In this document: positions 7,415 to 16,965 of the stretch, piece after piece
Layout of the letters: each line of letters opens with the position of its first letter
Position numbering within the stretch: the stretch's first letter is position 1
From: Clostridiales bacterium UBA1380
Lineage (GTDB): Bacteria > Bacillota > Clostridia > Oscillospirales > CAG-272
Direction of reading: 5' to 3'
DNA: 22,229 nucleotides
NCBI GenBank assembly: GCA_002305445.1
Contig: DBRA01000026.1
Span: 26,439-48,667 of the forward strand
Position numbers and translations under genes: made by a program
The notes under the pieces: generated by a model
Database searches by the model: none
Told to the model about the DNA's origin: nothing
What the model saw: only the letters and a program-made list of their open reading frames with translations

Positions 7415-7443
7415 GAAATGCGGAGAAATTTATTTGACTTTAT
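7388..7443. promoter_or_regulatory. Palindrome and inverted repeat in the regulator-hcp intergenic region
   Basis: GTATATTATAATATAC (7388-7403) is a perfect 16-bp palindrome. Next to it, ATAAAGTCAA (7405-7414) and TTGACTTTAT (7434-7443) form a perfect 10-bp inverted repeat around 19 nt. The TTGACT parts can act as -35 boxes on opposite strands, but the shared outer TTAT exceeds what promoters need. An operator role is inferred. Confidence 0.45.
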
Positions 7444-7466
7444 CGAATACAGCGCGACTGACACTG

Positions 7467-7508
7467 TTGTACCGGTACCAGTTTCCTAACAGCGCAGCAA
7501 AATTAAAT
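7467..7508 (+). promoter_or_regulatory. Possible activator-dependent hcp promoter
   Basis: TTGTACCGGTACCA (7467-7480) is a 14-bp palindrome with one mismatched pair, centred at 7473.5. A weak -10-like TTAAAT lies at 7503-7508, which would place the palindrome near -41.5, as at trxA. No -35 is evident. The -10 is poor, so this is tentative. Confidence 0.35.
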
Positions 7509-7533
7509 ATTATTAGGTAAAAGGAGAAAAAAC

Positions 7534-9102
7534 ATGGCAAACGAAATGTTCTGTTTCCAGTGTGAGCAGACCGCCGCATCGAGGGGATGCACAGGAAGAG
7601 CAGGTGTCTGCGGCAAGCCCGCTCCCGTCGCCGTCGGTCAGGACGACCTGACCAGAGCGATGATCGGTCTGTCGCTCAGCCTTGCCGGCAAGACGCCGAC
7701 AAACGAGCAGCGCAGACTGATAATGGAAGGCCTTTTCACCACCGTCACAAACGTCAATTTCAACGGCGAGACCGTCGCCGCTCTTGCCGCGAAGATCAAC
7801 GCCCAGTTCCCGGCCGAAGACGCATATTACGACGACCCGGGCAAGCCGCTCAACCTGTGGAGCACCGACGAGGACATCCGCTCCCTCAAAGCGCTGATCC
7901 TCTTCGGCATGCGCGGCATGGCCGCATACGCGTACCATGCTCTGATGCTCGACTATACCGACGACGAGGTCTCCGACTTCTTCTTCGAGGGGCTGCGCGC
8001 CGTCGGCGATACGGAGGCGGACATGGATACTCTTCTGCCCGTCGTGCTGAAGGTGGGTGAGGTCAACCTCAAGTGCATCGAGCTGCTCGACAGGGCGAAC
8101 ACCGAGACATACGGCACGCCCACGCCCGTCACCGTTCCGCTGACGGTCGAAAAGGGGCCGTTCATCGTCGTCTCCGGCCATGACCTCCGCGACCTGCAGC
8201 TGCTGCTCGAACAGACCGAAGGCAAGGGCATCAATATCTACACCCACGGCGAGATGCTGCCCGCCCACGGTTATCCGGAGCTTAGAAAATACAAGCACCT
8301 AAAGGGCAACTTCGGCACCGCGTGGCAGAATCAGCAGAAGGAGTTCGACAACATACCCGGCGCGGTCCTCTTTACCACAAACTGCCTTATGCCGCCGAAG
8401 GCAAGCTATGCGAACTGCGTGTTCACGACCGAAGTCGTGTCCTTCCCCGACATCGTCCACATCGGCGAAGACAAGGACTTCACGCCGGTCATCGAGAAAG
8501 CGCTTGAGCTCGGCGGATACGAGGAAGACAGGCACTTCACCGGCATTAACGGCGGAACAGAAGTCACCACCGGCTACAGCCGCGGCACGATAATGTCCGT
8601 CGCGGACAAAGTCGTCGAAGCCGTCAAGGCGGGTAAAATAAAGCACTTCTTCCTTGTCGGCGGCTGCGACGGCGCGAAGCCGGGCCGCAATTACTACACC
8701 GAATTCGTGACGAAAACCCCCGCCGACACCGTCGTTCTGACGCTGGCATGCGGCAAGTACCGCTTCAACGACCTCGACCTCGGCACAATCGAAGGGCTGC
8801 CGCGCATCATGGATATGGGACAGTGCAACGACGCCTACGGTGCGATTCAGGTGGCGGTCGCGCTTGCGAACGCGTTCGGCTGCAGCGTGAACGAACTACC
8901 GCTCTCGTTTGTCCTCTCCTGGTACGAGCAGAAGGCTGTCTGCATCCTGCTGACGCTGCTTTACCTCGGCATCAAGAACATCCGCCTCGGACCGACACTG
9001 CCCGCGTTCCTGTCTCCGAACGTGCTGAACTTCTTAGTCGAGAAATTCGGCATCGCGCACATCACGACGCCGGACGAGGATCTGAAGGCGCTTCTCGGAT
9101 AA
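7534..9102 (+). CDS. hcp: Hybrid cluster protein (hydroxylamine reductase / NO reductase), class I
   Basis: Hcp reduces hydroxylamine in vitro and acts in NO detoxification and S-nitrosation. All expected metal ligands are present in 522 aa. The N-terminal cluster cysteines are C7, C10, C19 and C26 (CX2CX8CX6C, the class I [4Fe-4S] type). The hybrid cluster residues are H216, E240, C284, C378, C406, C431, E465 and K467; their spacing from H216 to C431 equals that of the Desulfovibrio enzyme. Motifs VGGCDG, LACGKYRF and MGQCNDAYGA are clear. AAAGGAG lies 8-9 nt before the ATG. It is divergent from an HcpR-like regulator and followed by a strong terminator, so it is monocistronic. No Hcr-type reductase gene is adjacent; the electron donor is unknown. 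Confidence 0.97.
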   Translation: MANEMFCFQCEQTAASRGCTGRAGVCGKPAPVAVGQDDLTRAMIGLSLSLAGKTPTNEQRRLIMEGLFTTVTNVNFNGETVAALAAKINAQFPAEDAYYDDPGKPLNLWSTDEDIRSLKALILFGMRGMAAYAYHALMLDYTDDEVSDFFFEGLRAVGDTEADMDTLLPVVLKVGEVNLKCIELLDRANTETYGTPTPVTVPLTVEKGPFIVVSGHDLRDLQLLLEQTEGKGINIYTHGEMLPAHGYPELRKYKHLKGNFGTAWQNQQKEFDNIPGAVLFTTNCLMPPKASYANCVFTTEVVSFPDIVHIGEDKDFTPVIEKALELGGYEEDRHFTGINGGTEVTTGYSRGTIMSVADKVVEAVKAGKIKHFFLVGGCDGAKPGRNYYTEFVTKTPADTVVLTLACGKYRFNDLDLGTIEGLPRIMDMGQCNDAYGAIQVAVALANAFGCSVNELPLSFVLSWYEQKAVCILLTLLYLGIKNIRLGPTLPAFLSPNVLNFLVEKFGIAHITTPDEDLKALLG

Positions 9103-9141
9103 AGTATTTTAATACAGCAAACCCGATATTAAACTAAACAG

Positions 9142-9194
9142 CACCCCATATGCCGGACAGATAAATGTTATGTCCGGCACATGGGGTGATTTTT
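9142..9194 (+). terminator. Strong terminator after hcp
   Basis: Arms 9142-9159 and 9171-9188 pair at 17 of 18 positions (CACCCCAT... with ...ATGGGGTG) around an 11-nt loop and are followed by ATTTTTG. It closes the hcp transcript. Confidence 0.93.
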
Positions 9195-9291
9195 GTTATA
9201 TGCAAAACTAAAGCTACACATTTAATTTTATTTTTGCGAAGCCAATGTACCAGCAAATTATTAAGCGCAACTCATGCGCATAAACAAACGG

Positions 9292-9325
9292 TTGACAGCT
9301 TTAACAACCGATTGATAATTGTTAA
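9292..9325 (+). promoter_or_regulatory. Promoter and probable autoregulatory operator of the XRE gene
   Basis: TTGACA (9292-9297), a 16-nt spacer and GATAAT (9314-9319) form a good promoter. TTAACAA (9301-9307) and TTGTTAA (9319-9325) make a 7-bp inverted repeat with an 11-nt gap that spans the spacer and -10. The 9-mer TTAAGCGCA occurs at 9261-9269 and 9322-9330, flanking the promoter as a direct repeat. This layout fits repression by the XRE product, which is an inference. Confidence 0.6.
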
Positions 9326-9386
9326 GCGCAGCACCGCATGGTACAATAAGATCGCAGGCCTGCAAATGAAATACCGGAGGTGCGAT

Positions 9387-10493
9387 ATGACCATAAAAAT
9401 AGGCGCGATTATCAAAAGGCTGCGTACGGAGAAAAACACAACTCAGGAAACATTAGCCGCCGCGTTAGGCGTGACGCCGCAGGCTGTATCGCGATGGGAA
9501 TCGGAATGCTGCTACCCCGATATGGAGCTTCTTCCCGCGCTTGCCGACTACTTCTCCGTAAGTGTTGACGAGCTGATAGGCTATAATCTCTCTGACCGCG
9601 AAGCGGATATAAAAAGGGTAAGACGGCAAATGGAGCGATTGTCGGAAACGGGTACGGACGAGGAGCAGCTCAGCTTCGCAAGGAATGCTTATGCGCGATA
9701 TCCGTATCTGCCCGATGTAAAAGTATACCTCGCAATGTGCTTATCCGACCTTTATACGAAGACAGGTCAGACCTCTCATTTTGAGGAAGCGAAAAACCTG
9801 TGTATGTCGGTTATCAACGACAACTGCGGCACCGAGGATCGATACGACTCGATTACGACATTGAGCCGGCTTTATAGGCAGGCCGGCAAAGCGGACAAGG
9901 CAAAGGAAACGCTGGACCTGCTTGTTCCGATGAAATACTGCAGGGAATCCGCACTGTCCTGCGGAATCGGCGACGGCAATACGGAGTATTACATTCAGGA
10001 CGAGATCGACAAGCTGACCGACTGCCTCGGAACAGCAATTCGCGGTCTGGCTGTTAACGAGGATGTGCCGAACGATCCGTCGACGTGGGAAAAAAAGATA
10101 GAGATACTTAAGACATCAAACGAGCTGTATAAGATGATATACGGCGACAATCTGATGTTCTTCCATATCCGCCTTTCGATGAATTACCGGCTTATCTCTA
10201 CATTTGAGCTGTCGCTCGGTAGGATGGATGATGCGCTTTCGTCGCTCGAGAAAATGTGCCGTCACACAATCGCGTACGATAAATCGTATGCGGATGACCG
10301 CGGAAAGAATTATTCGTCTATCTTCACCGATAAACTGACATACAGTGAAGCAAGCGATGATTTTCACGAGTTAAAGGAACACACATGGAGCTATCACATG
10401 CTTGATTGCCTGCGGAGCAGGCTGTATGACGCCATCAGAAACACCGGCCGATTTAAACAGATTGTCAAGTCGCTGGAGGAATACGCGAAATAG
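9387..10493 (+). CDS. XRE-family regulator with TPR-like C-terminal domain
   Basis: A 368-residue regulator. Residues 1-65 are a Cro/C1-type HTH (IGAIIKRLRTEKNTTQETLAAALGVTPQAVSRWE) with the typical FSVSVDELIGY end. About 85-365 is all-helical with TPR-like pairs, for example ITTLSRLYRQAGKADKAKETL and FELSLGRMDDALSSLEKM. Such tails often bind peptides or partner proteins, but no ligand can be read here. The ATG at 9387 is chosen because CGGAGG (9375-9380) is 6 nt upstream and it starts the HTH; earlier in-frame codons lie within the promoter. It is monocistronic, ending before the hairpin at 10561. Its targets are unknown; its own promoter is the best candidate. Confidence 0.85.
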   Translation: MTIKIGAIIKRLRTEKNTTQETLAAALGVTPQAVSRWESECCYPDMELLPALADYFSVSVDELIGYNLSDREADIKRVRRQMERLSETGTDEEQLSFARNAYARYPYLPDVKVYLAMCLSDLYTKTGQTSHFEEAKNLCMSVINDNCGTEDRYDSITTLSRLYRQAGKADKAKETLDLLVPMKYCRESALSCGIGDGNTEYYIQDEIDKLTDCLGTAIRGLAVNEDVPNDPSTWEKKIEILKTSNELYKMIYGDNLMFFHIRLSMNYRLISTFELSLGRMDDALSSLEKMCRHTIAYDKSYADDRGKNYSSIFTDKLTYSEASDDFHELKEHTWSYHMLDCLRSRLYDAIRNTGRFKQIVKSLEEYAK

Positions 10494-10560
10494 CGTAACT
10501 GTTTTACAATTAAACGCGGCTTCGTGCCGATAAATACAAAGCGCTGTGGAATAATAAAAA

Positions 10561-10596
10561 AAGTCCGCATTAAGGGTAAACCCTTAATGCGGACTT
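10561..10596. terminator. Bidirectional terminator between convergent genes
   Basis: A perfect 16-bp stem (AAGTCCGCATTAAGGG, loop TAAA, then its complement). On the minus strand it is followed by seven T, so it is a strong terminator for the LamG-like gene. On the plus strand TTTATTATT follows, adequate for the XRE gene. Confidence 0.93.
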
Positions 10597-10616
10597 TATT
10601 ATTGCGCTATACCGAT

Positions 10617-11507
10617 TCAGCGAACCTTCTTGCGGAGAAGAGCGGTAGCGCCGAGAGCCATAACGGCGACGAGCGCGACGACAGCGATGATATCGCCGGT
10701 CTGAGGAGCCGTGACAACGGGAGCCTCAACGGTCGTCTCGGCAGGGGTCTCGACAGCGGCGGTTTCGGCGGGAGCCTCAGTCTCGGCGGGAGCTTCAACG
10801 GCGGCGCCGGGAGCGTCGAACGCGGAAGCTACCTCATCGGCGGCGAGAGCTTTGGTGTAGATGGCGAAAGTGTCGATGGAGCCCATGAAGAACTCGCCGG
10901 CGCCCCAGTTGGCCTTACCGATCTGGAAAACGGGAGAATCGCCGATGCAGTTGGGGATAGCGACATCCTGTCCGGCGGAGGCGGGAACGTTGGCAGCTTC
11001 CTCGCCGTTGACATAAACGATGGTGGAACCGTCAGCGGGGAATACGCAGACGAGGTCAACCCATTCGTCAGCATCGTAATAGATGCCGGTGGCGGTGGCG
11101 TTGCGGCCGACTTCGGTGCCGTCATCTTTAAGGTGAGTGCTGTTATAGCGCTCTACGTTGATGGAGGTGTTGACAAGGCAGCCGATGTAGTGCTCTTTCG
11201 GATAGTTGTTGACTTCATCAGAGGATACGCAGAAGGGCCACTGTGCGCCGGTGACGCCGTCGGCCATGAATCTTACGGCGATCGTAAGTTCGGTTGCGCC
11301 GGCGAGGTCGACGTCAGCGACGAGGTATCCGACGCCGTCAAAGGTGGCGACGCCGTCGGCGATCGTGACTTCGTCGATGTTGGTGAGGCCCTCGGTGTCG
11401 TCCATGTCGTAATAAGCGACCTGTCCGGCGGGAGCGGCAGCGTAGGTCATGGATGCAAGGCATGCAAGCATGACCGCAGTCATGAGAAGAGCAAGCGTTT
11501 TCTTCAT
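10617..11507 (-). CDS. Secreted LamG-like protein with C-terminal PQTGD anchor
   Basis: A predicted cell-surface protein of 296 aa. Residues 1-24 are a signal peptide ending in YAA. About 28-230 form one concanavalin A-like/LamG domain, with the typical WVDLVCVF, STIVYVNGEE and GSIDTFAIYTKALAADEV strands. About 231-266 is a linker rich in Pro, Ala, Glu and Thr. At the C-terminus PQTGD (268-272), a hydrophobic helix (about 273-291) and RKKVR form a variant sortase-type signal. The ATG at 11507 is used because GGAGG is 8 nt upstream; the longer in-frame TTG start at 11522 would contain that RBS. It has a strong promoter and its own terminator. It likely binds carbohydrate or another surface ligand (inference). 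No sortase gene is in the window. Confidence 0.82.
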   Translation of the reverse strand: MKKTLALLMTAVMLACLASMTYAAAPAGQVAYYDMDDTEGLTNIDEVTIADGVATFDGVGYLVADVDLAGATELTIAVRFMADGVTGAQWPFCVSSDEVNNYPKEHYIGCLVNTSINVERYNSTHLKDDGTEVGRNATATGIYYDADEWVDLVCVFPADGSTIVYVNGEEAANVPASAGQDVAIPNCIGDSPVFQIGKANWGAGEFFMGSIDTFAIYTKALAADEVASAFDAPGAAVEAPAETEAPAETAAVETPAETTVEAPVVTAPQTGDIIAVVALVAVMALGATALLRKKVR

Positions 11508-11560
11508 GAAGTTTTCCTCCAAAATTATTTACGCGTGCTTAACGCGTGTTTCTTTATCTT

Positions 11561-11589
11561 ATGTTAACCCTGTGTTTTAATAATGTCAA
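11561..11589 (-). promoter_or_regulatory. Promoter of the LamG-like gene
   Basis: On the minus strand a perfect TTGACA (11584-11589), a 17-nt spacer and TAACAT (11561-11566). Just upstream, CTTAAC occurs twice, 9 bp apart (within 11591-11608), a possible direct-repeat operator. In the leader, ACGCGTG is repeated at 11531-11537 and 11542-11548. Confidence 0.7.
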
Positions 11590-11713
11590 TAGTTAAGATG
11601 GTTAAGTTGGTCTGATTGTATTTCTAAAAAAGTTATAATAATGAAAAATAACAGATTTGATTAATATATGTCTGGAAAATACAGGCATAGCGCAATTCAA
11701 GTATATAAAACAT

Positions 11714-11739
11714 GACGGCTGCGGTTTTCCGCAGCCGTC
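11714..11739 (-). terminator. Terminator after the DUF1905/YdeI gene
   Basis: A perfect 11-bp stem, GACGGCTGCGG with a 4-nt loop. On the minus strand it is followed by ATGTTTTATA, a moderate U-tract, 22 nt after the stop codon of the gene ending at 11761. Confidence 0.8.
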
Positions 11740-11760
11740 CGGATTATGTAGTTTTTTCCT

Positions 11761-12216
11761 TTATGTTTTACTATTAAGCTCCGCGATAAGCTTCTGTATC
11801 CGGTTTGCTTTTGTCTCCTCCTTTTTAGCGAGTTCTATTTTATTTATCTGCTCGCGCTTAAGGTAATCCGGCTGACGTATAAACTTTTCCAAAACGCCGG
11901 CATCTCTGAACATTTCTTCGAGGTGTTCCGGAAGCGTGAATACGCGCTGCTGATCGTCTTTTTCCAGTGTGACGCGAACGACATCACCGAGCTCCTTGCC
12001 GACAGCGCGGCGGATGAACTCGTTGTAGACGAAGTAGTGGCCGTTCCTTGACGCGAGCAGCGTATGCTCAAACGGATGGCCGTCCACAGTTATTTTAACG
12101 GGTATTTTGCCGTTCGAGCCGAAGCATTCGGCGGCGGGTTCGGGGAAGTACACGACGCTCCACTGAATTTTGCCCTCGAGCCGCTTGATTTCCGCATCAA
12201 AGCTGTATTTTTCCAT
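11761..12216 (-). CDS. DUF1905 and YdeI/OmdA-like domain protein
   Basis: A cytoplasmic protein of 151 aa. Residues about 5-90 match DUF1905, a small beta barrel (WSVVYFPEP, GKIPVKITVDGHPFEHTLL, GDVVRVTLEKD). About 95-150 match the YdeI/OmpD-associated (OmdA) segment, with KFIRQPDYLKREQINKIELAKK and the helical ETKANRIQKLIAEL. Homologous regions were linked to bacteriocin protection and OmpD in enterobacteria; no function is shown in Gram-positives. I chose the second methionine because GAAGAG lies 5-6 nt upstream; the ATG at 12234 would add six residues but has no RBS. It follows the phosphatase gene closely and is probably cotranscribed. Confidence 0.78.
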   Translation of the reverse strand: MEKYSFDAEIKRLEGKIQWSVVYFPEPAAECFGSNGKIPVKITVDGHPFEHTLLASRNGHYFVYNEFIRRAVGKELGDVVRVTLEKDDQQRVFTLPEHLEEMFRDAGVLEKFIRQPDYLKREQINKIELAKKEETKANRIQKLIAELNSKT

Positions 12217-12258
12217 CGCAATCTCTTCTTTCATTAATCAGTCGCTTCGCGGTATCGA

Positions 12259-13239
12259 TTATACATGCGGACATAGCGCCGCGTCAAGCTCTTCGCCGAA
12301 TTTTCGCCAATCGTCAAGACTCCAGTTGTGGTCGAACTCGAATGTTGTCACAGCCTTATGCCATAAATCGTTCCGCGTAGGGAATACGCCTCCGCATATC
12401 TCTCGCGCATACATCCAGAACCGGTTCGACGGAATGCCGGACGCTGTTTTAAGCGCAGCCGCGTGCAGTCGTGCCCAGAACCGCGCATACGGGAACCCGT
12501 CAAACTCAAGCAGCGATTCGATTGCGCTGTCGACGTCGTATTCGACCCGTCGAAGCTCTGTTTTCACAACACCGCCGTCGTCGTCAAGCAGCGCGTACGG
12601 GGCGCGCCTGTCGTAGTCGGCCGGCAGCCCGCAGCTTCCCGGGTCAAGCAGTATTTTACCCGCGGCGATCCCGGTGAACTGCAGATGGTTGTGTCCGAAC
12701 AGACACACATCGCCCTGATAAAGCGCGACCTCATCCGAGCATTCCTCGGCAGCGCGCTGCATCTTCCGCATCCCTTCGTCAAATGTGAACGGAGCCTTCT
12801 CCATCATCCTTGCGTATGAACCGGAGTGATATACATCGAGTCTCGGCTTGTGGTGGATCAGCGATATGCTGTGCGACAAATGCGCGGTTCTGCCGCCCGA
12901 CAGCCTGACGTCCGCGGTTTCGGGCAGGGATTTCAGATATTCCAGATTTTGCTTTGACAGATTATGATACGTCCAGAAGTTCGGCCACATCTGATCGAGC
13001 CCGCAGCTTGCCGGCTTCGTTTCGTCGAGAGCAATCACGCCGATATCGCCGTTTCCCAGTACGGCGGTGCAGTTCGGCAGAGCGCGGATCGTGTCGATCA
13101 CATCGTTAAGCGCCGGCGTGTCGCGTATGTAGTCGCCTAAAAGCAAGTAGCCCTCCGCGCCATTCGCCTCGGCATCGTTTAACACAGCCTTTAGCGCGGC
13201 GCAGTTGCCGTGTATATCCGAGATGACGGCATAACGCAT
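12259..13239 (-). CDS. Calcineurin-like metallophosphatase
   Basis: A predicted cytoplasmic di-metal phosphoesterase of 326 aa. The N-terminal 230 residues hold the metallophosphatase motifs in order: D8-x-H10 (ISDIHGN), LLLGDYI, VLGNGD, HLSHS and the GHNH box. The second half of the domain includes DPGSCGLPADYDRRAPYALL, typical of the YfcE/MJ0936-like group. About 95 extra C-terminal residues (MYAREICGG, DLWHKAVTTFEFD) have no recognised domain. The ATG at 13239 has GGAGG 7 nt upstream and opens directly on the first motif; the longer open frame is not coding. The substrate is unknown. It has its own promoter and probably shares a transcript with the DUF1905 gene. Confidence 0.85.
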   Translation of the reverse strand: MRYAVISDIHGNCAALKAVLNDAEANGAEGYLLLGDYIRDTPALNDVIDTIRALPNCTAVLGNGDIGVIALDETKPASCGLDQMWPNFWTYHNLSKQNLEYLKSLPETADVRLSGGRTAHLSHSISLIHHKPRLDVYHSGSYARMMEKAPFTFDEGMRKMQRAAEECSDEVALYQGDVCLFGHNHLQFTGIAAGKILLDPGSCGLPADYDRRAPYALLDDDGGVVKTELRRVEYDVDSAIESLLEFDGFPYARFWARLHAAALKTASGIPSNRFWMYAREICGGVFPTRNDLWHKAVTTFEFDHNWSLDDWRKFGEELDAALCPHV

Positions 13240-13266
13240 GATGTTTCCTCCGTTACACTTTTTCCC

Positions 13267-13295
13267 ATTATAATCGAAATTCATCGGCATTACAA
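13267..13295 (-). promoter_or_regulatory. Promoter of the metallophosphatase gene
   Basis: On the minus strand TTGTAA (13290-13295), a 17-nt spacer and TATAAT (13267-13272), 28 nt upstream of the start codon. Confidence 0.7.
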
Positions 13296-13366
13296 TAAAG
13301 AACTTACGTATAAACCGTAATAACTTTAGGATTAATCTCGATCGCCGCCGCATTTGCAGCTTAAAC

Positions 13367-13399
13367 AAAAAAGATGGCTGATATATCAGCCATCTTTTT
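13367..13399. terminator. Terminator closing the Rieske/YyaL/rubrerythrin-like operon
   Basis: GATGGCTGATAT and its exact complement form a continuous palindrome (13373-13394), flanked by A-run and T-run, so it can work on both strands. It starts at the TAA stop of the small rubrerythrin-like gene, whose transcript it ends. Confidence 0.88.
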
Positions 13400-13604
13400 A
13401 CTCCATCTCTTTCAAAACCTTTAAAAAGTTTGCCGCGTGCACCGCTTCGTCCTCGGCAAATTTAGCGAACATTTCGGCTAAACGTTTATTATCGCCCATC
13501 TCCTGCGAATACAGCTCGAAATTGCGCGTAAGCTCCGTCGAGTCTTCCCACGCTCTCAATACCCTGTCCCTGTTCGTTATCAAAAATCCGTTTTTATCGT
13601 CCAT
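13398..13604 (-). CDS. Half-length rubrerythrin/ferritin-like protein
   Basis: A 68-residue, helical, acidic protein. The stretch from about 28 to 66 aligns by eye with helices A and B of the rubrerythrin four-helix bundle: FELYSQE, a short turn (MGDNKRLAEMF), then FAEDEAVHAANFLKVL. The second helix carries the ExxH iron motif (E53, H56), and E30 on the first helix is a candidate third ligand. No second helix pair and no rubredoxin domain follow, so a diiron site would need dimerisation. GGAGGTGA lies 6 nt before the ATG, overlapping the stop of the upstream gene, which supports real translation. It is the last gene of the operon with YyaL and Rieske proteins. A role in oxygen or peroxide defence or electron transfer is inferred. 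Confidence 0.72.
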   Translation of the reverse strand: MDDKNGFLITNRDRVLRAWEDSTELTRNFELYSQEMGDNKRLAEMFAKFAEDEAVHAANFLKVLKEME

Positions 13605-13610
13605 TAATGC

Positions 13611-15569
<1,959 letters not shown>

Positions 15570-15579
15570 GTTTAATACC

Positions 15580-16878
15580 TCATTTCCTCAAGTCGCCGGT
15601 GGCGGGATTGTCGATCAACCTGCCGTCCTCGGTGAACCGCGAGCCGTGGCACGGGCAGTCCCATGTGCGCTCGAGCGCGTTCCACTTCAGCGCGCAGCCG
15701 AGGTGCGGGCAGCGCTTTGTCGAAGGCGTCAGCAGGTTCACCACCGCCTCGAACGCGTTGACCGCGAGCTGCGGTCGCAGGATGCACCTAGACGGAGAAA
15801 ATACCTCCGCATTCGGGTTCTTCCTGTCGAGAACCATATCGGTCAGAATCATCGCGGCCGCCATCGACGACGTCATTCCCCACTTGTTGAATCCGGTCGC
15901 CACGAATAAACCGTGCGTTTTTGCGGAATACGGGCCGATATACGGCACGCCGTCGAGCGTCATGCAGTCCTGCGTCGCCCAGCAGTATCTTTCGACCGCG
16001 TCCGGATAATGCTCCTTTGCGAACTCCCGCAGCTCGCGCCAGTTGCCGCCCTTTTTGCCGGTGCGGTGGTCGCCGCCGCCGATGAGCAGGAGATTGCCGT
16101 AATTGCGGAAAGACATGCCTTTCATCGCCTCGTCGACATACATGCCGTCAACCTGCTGCGCACCCTCGAGCGCGATGACGTACGAGCGGTGCTGATACAT
16201 CTTCAGAAAATAGCTGCCGTGCTTGTTTATGAAAGGAAAGTGCGTCGCCACAATGATCTTATCGGCCGTTATGATGCCGCGGTTCGTGATCGCCTTCGTG
16301 CCGACGAGTTCAAGCGCCTTCGTGTCCTCGTATATGCGCAGGCCCTTAGATATTTCCGCGATGAATCTGAGAGGGTGGAACTGGGCCTGATTTTTAAACC
16401 GCACAGCTCCCGCCACAGGGAACGGAAGCGGCAGGCTCTCGACAAGCTCGGCGCTATAACCGAGTGTTTTAAGCGCGGCGACTTCCTTTTCAATTTTTCT
16501 GCGGTCGTCAAGCGAATAGACATACGCGTCCTTTTCCTCGAAACCGCAGTCGATGTCCCGGCACAGCTTGTAAAACTCGAGGACGGCTGCTTCGTTCGCG
16601 TTAAGATACTGCCGTGCCTTTTCATCGCCGAATGAGCGGAGCAGCTTATCGTATATCAGCCCGTGCTGCGACGTTATCTTCGCCGTCGTGTTCTTCGTTA
16701 TGCCGCCGCAGACAGTCTCCGCCTCCGCGAGGACATAGTCCGCCCCCGCCCGCTCGAGCATGTAAGCGCAGAGAATCCCGCACATGCCGCCGCCGATTAT
16801 CAGCACGTCTGTTTTTATATTGCTTTTTAAGCTGTCGAAATTCGTTTGTTCTGATGTATCTTCCCAAAGTGATTTCAT
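15580..16878 (-). CDS. FAD-dependent oxidoreductase with C-terminal Rieske [2Fe-2S] domain
   Basis: A 432-residue flavoprotein. The FAD-binding strand VLIIGGGMCGILCAYML is at about 25-41, followed by AETVCGGITKNTTAKITSQHG, as in the DAO/glycine oxidase superfamily. The substrate region spans about 150-310 and GLFVATGFNKWGMTSSMAAA binds the FAD isoalloxazine side. Residues 385-430 are a Rieske domain with ligands C390, H392, C408 and H411. The extra C395 and C410 match the disulfide pair of high-potential (cytochrome bc1-type) Rieske centres. Clostridia and Bacilli commonly carry this fusion; its substrate is not established. AAGGCGG precedes the ATG at 16878. It is first in its operon and divergent from the manganese catalase gene, 87 bp away. 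Confidence 0.9.
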   Translation of the reverse strand: MKSLWEDTSEQTNFDSLKSNIKTDVLIIGGGMCGILCAYMLERAGADYVLAEAETVCGGITKNTTAKITSQHGLIYDKLLRSFGDEKARQYLNANEAAVLEFYKLCRDIDCGFEEKDAYVYSLDDRRKIEKEVAALKTLGYSAELVESLPLPFPVAGAVRFKNQAQFHPLRFIAEISKGLRIYEDTKALELVGTKAITNRGIITADKIIVATHFPFINKHGSYFLKMYQHRSYVIALEGAQQVDGMYVDEAMKGMSFRNYGNLLLIGGGDHRTGKKGGNWRELREFAKEHYPDAVERYCWATQDCMTLDGVPYIGPYSAKTHGLFVATGFNKWGMTSSMAAAMILTDMVLDRKNPNAEVFSPSRCILRPQLAVNAFEAVVNLLTPSTKRCPHLGCALKWNALERTWDCPCHGSRFTEDGRLIDNPATGDLRK

Positions 16879-16965
16879 ATACGACCGCCTTAAAAATAAT
16901 TGCGTTCCTGAATATTATCTCACCATGCGAAAATACTATTCCGTGAAAGGAGCGTGTATAAAAAT

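Noticed and set aside
10524..11567. A 347-codon Gly/Ser-rich plus-strand frame opposite the LamG-like gene
   Set aside because: It is a shadow of the minus-strand gene and passes through the terminator at 10561-10596. It lacks an RBS, while the minus strand has signal peptide, domain and anchor.
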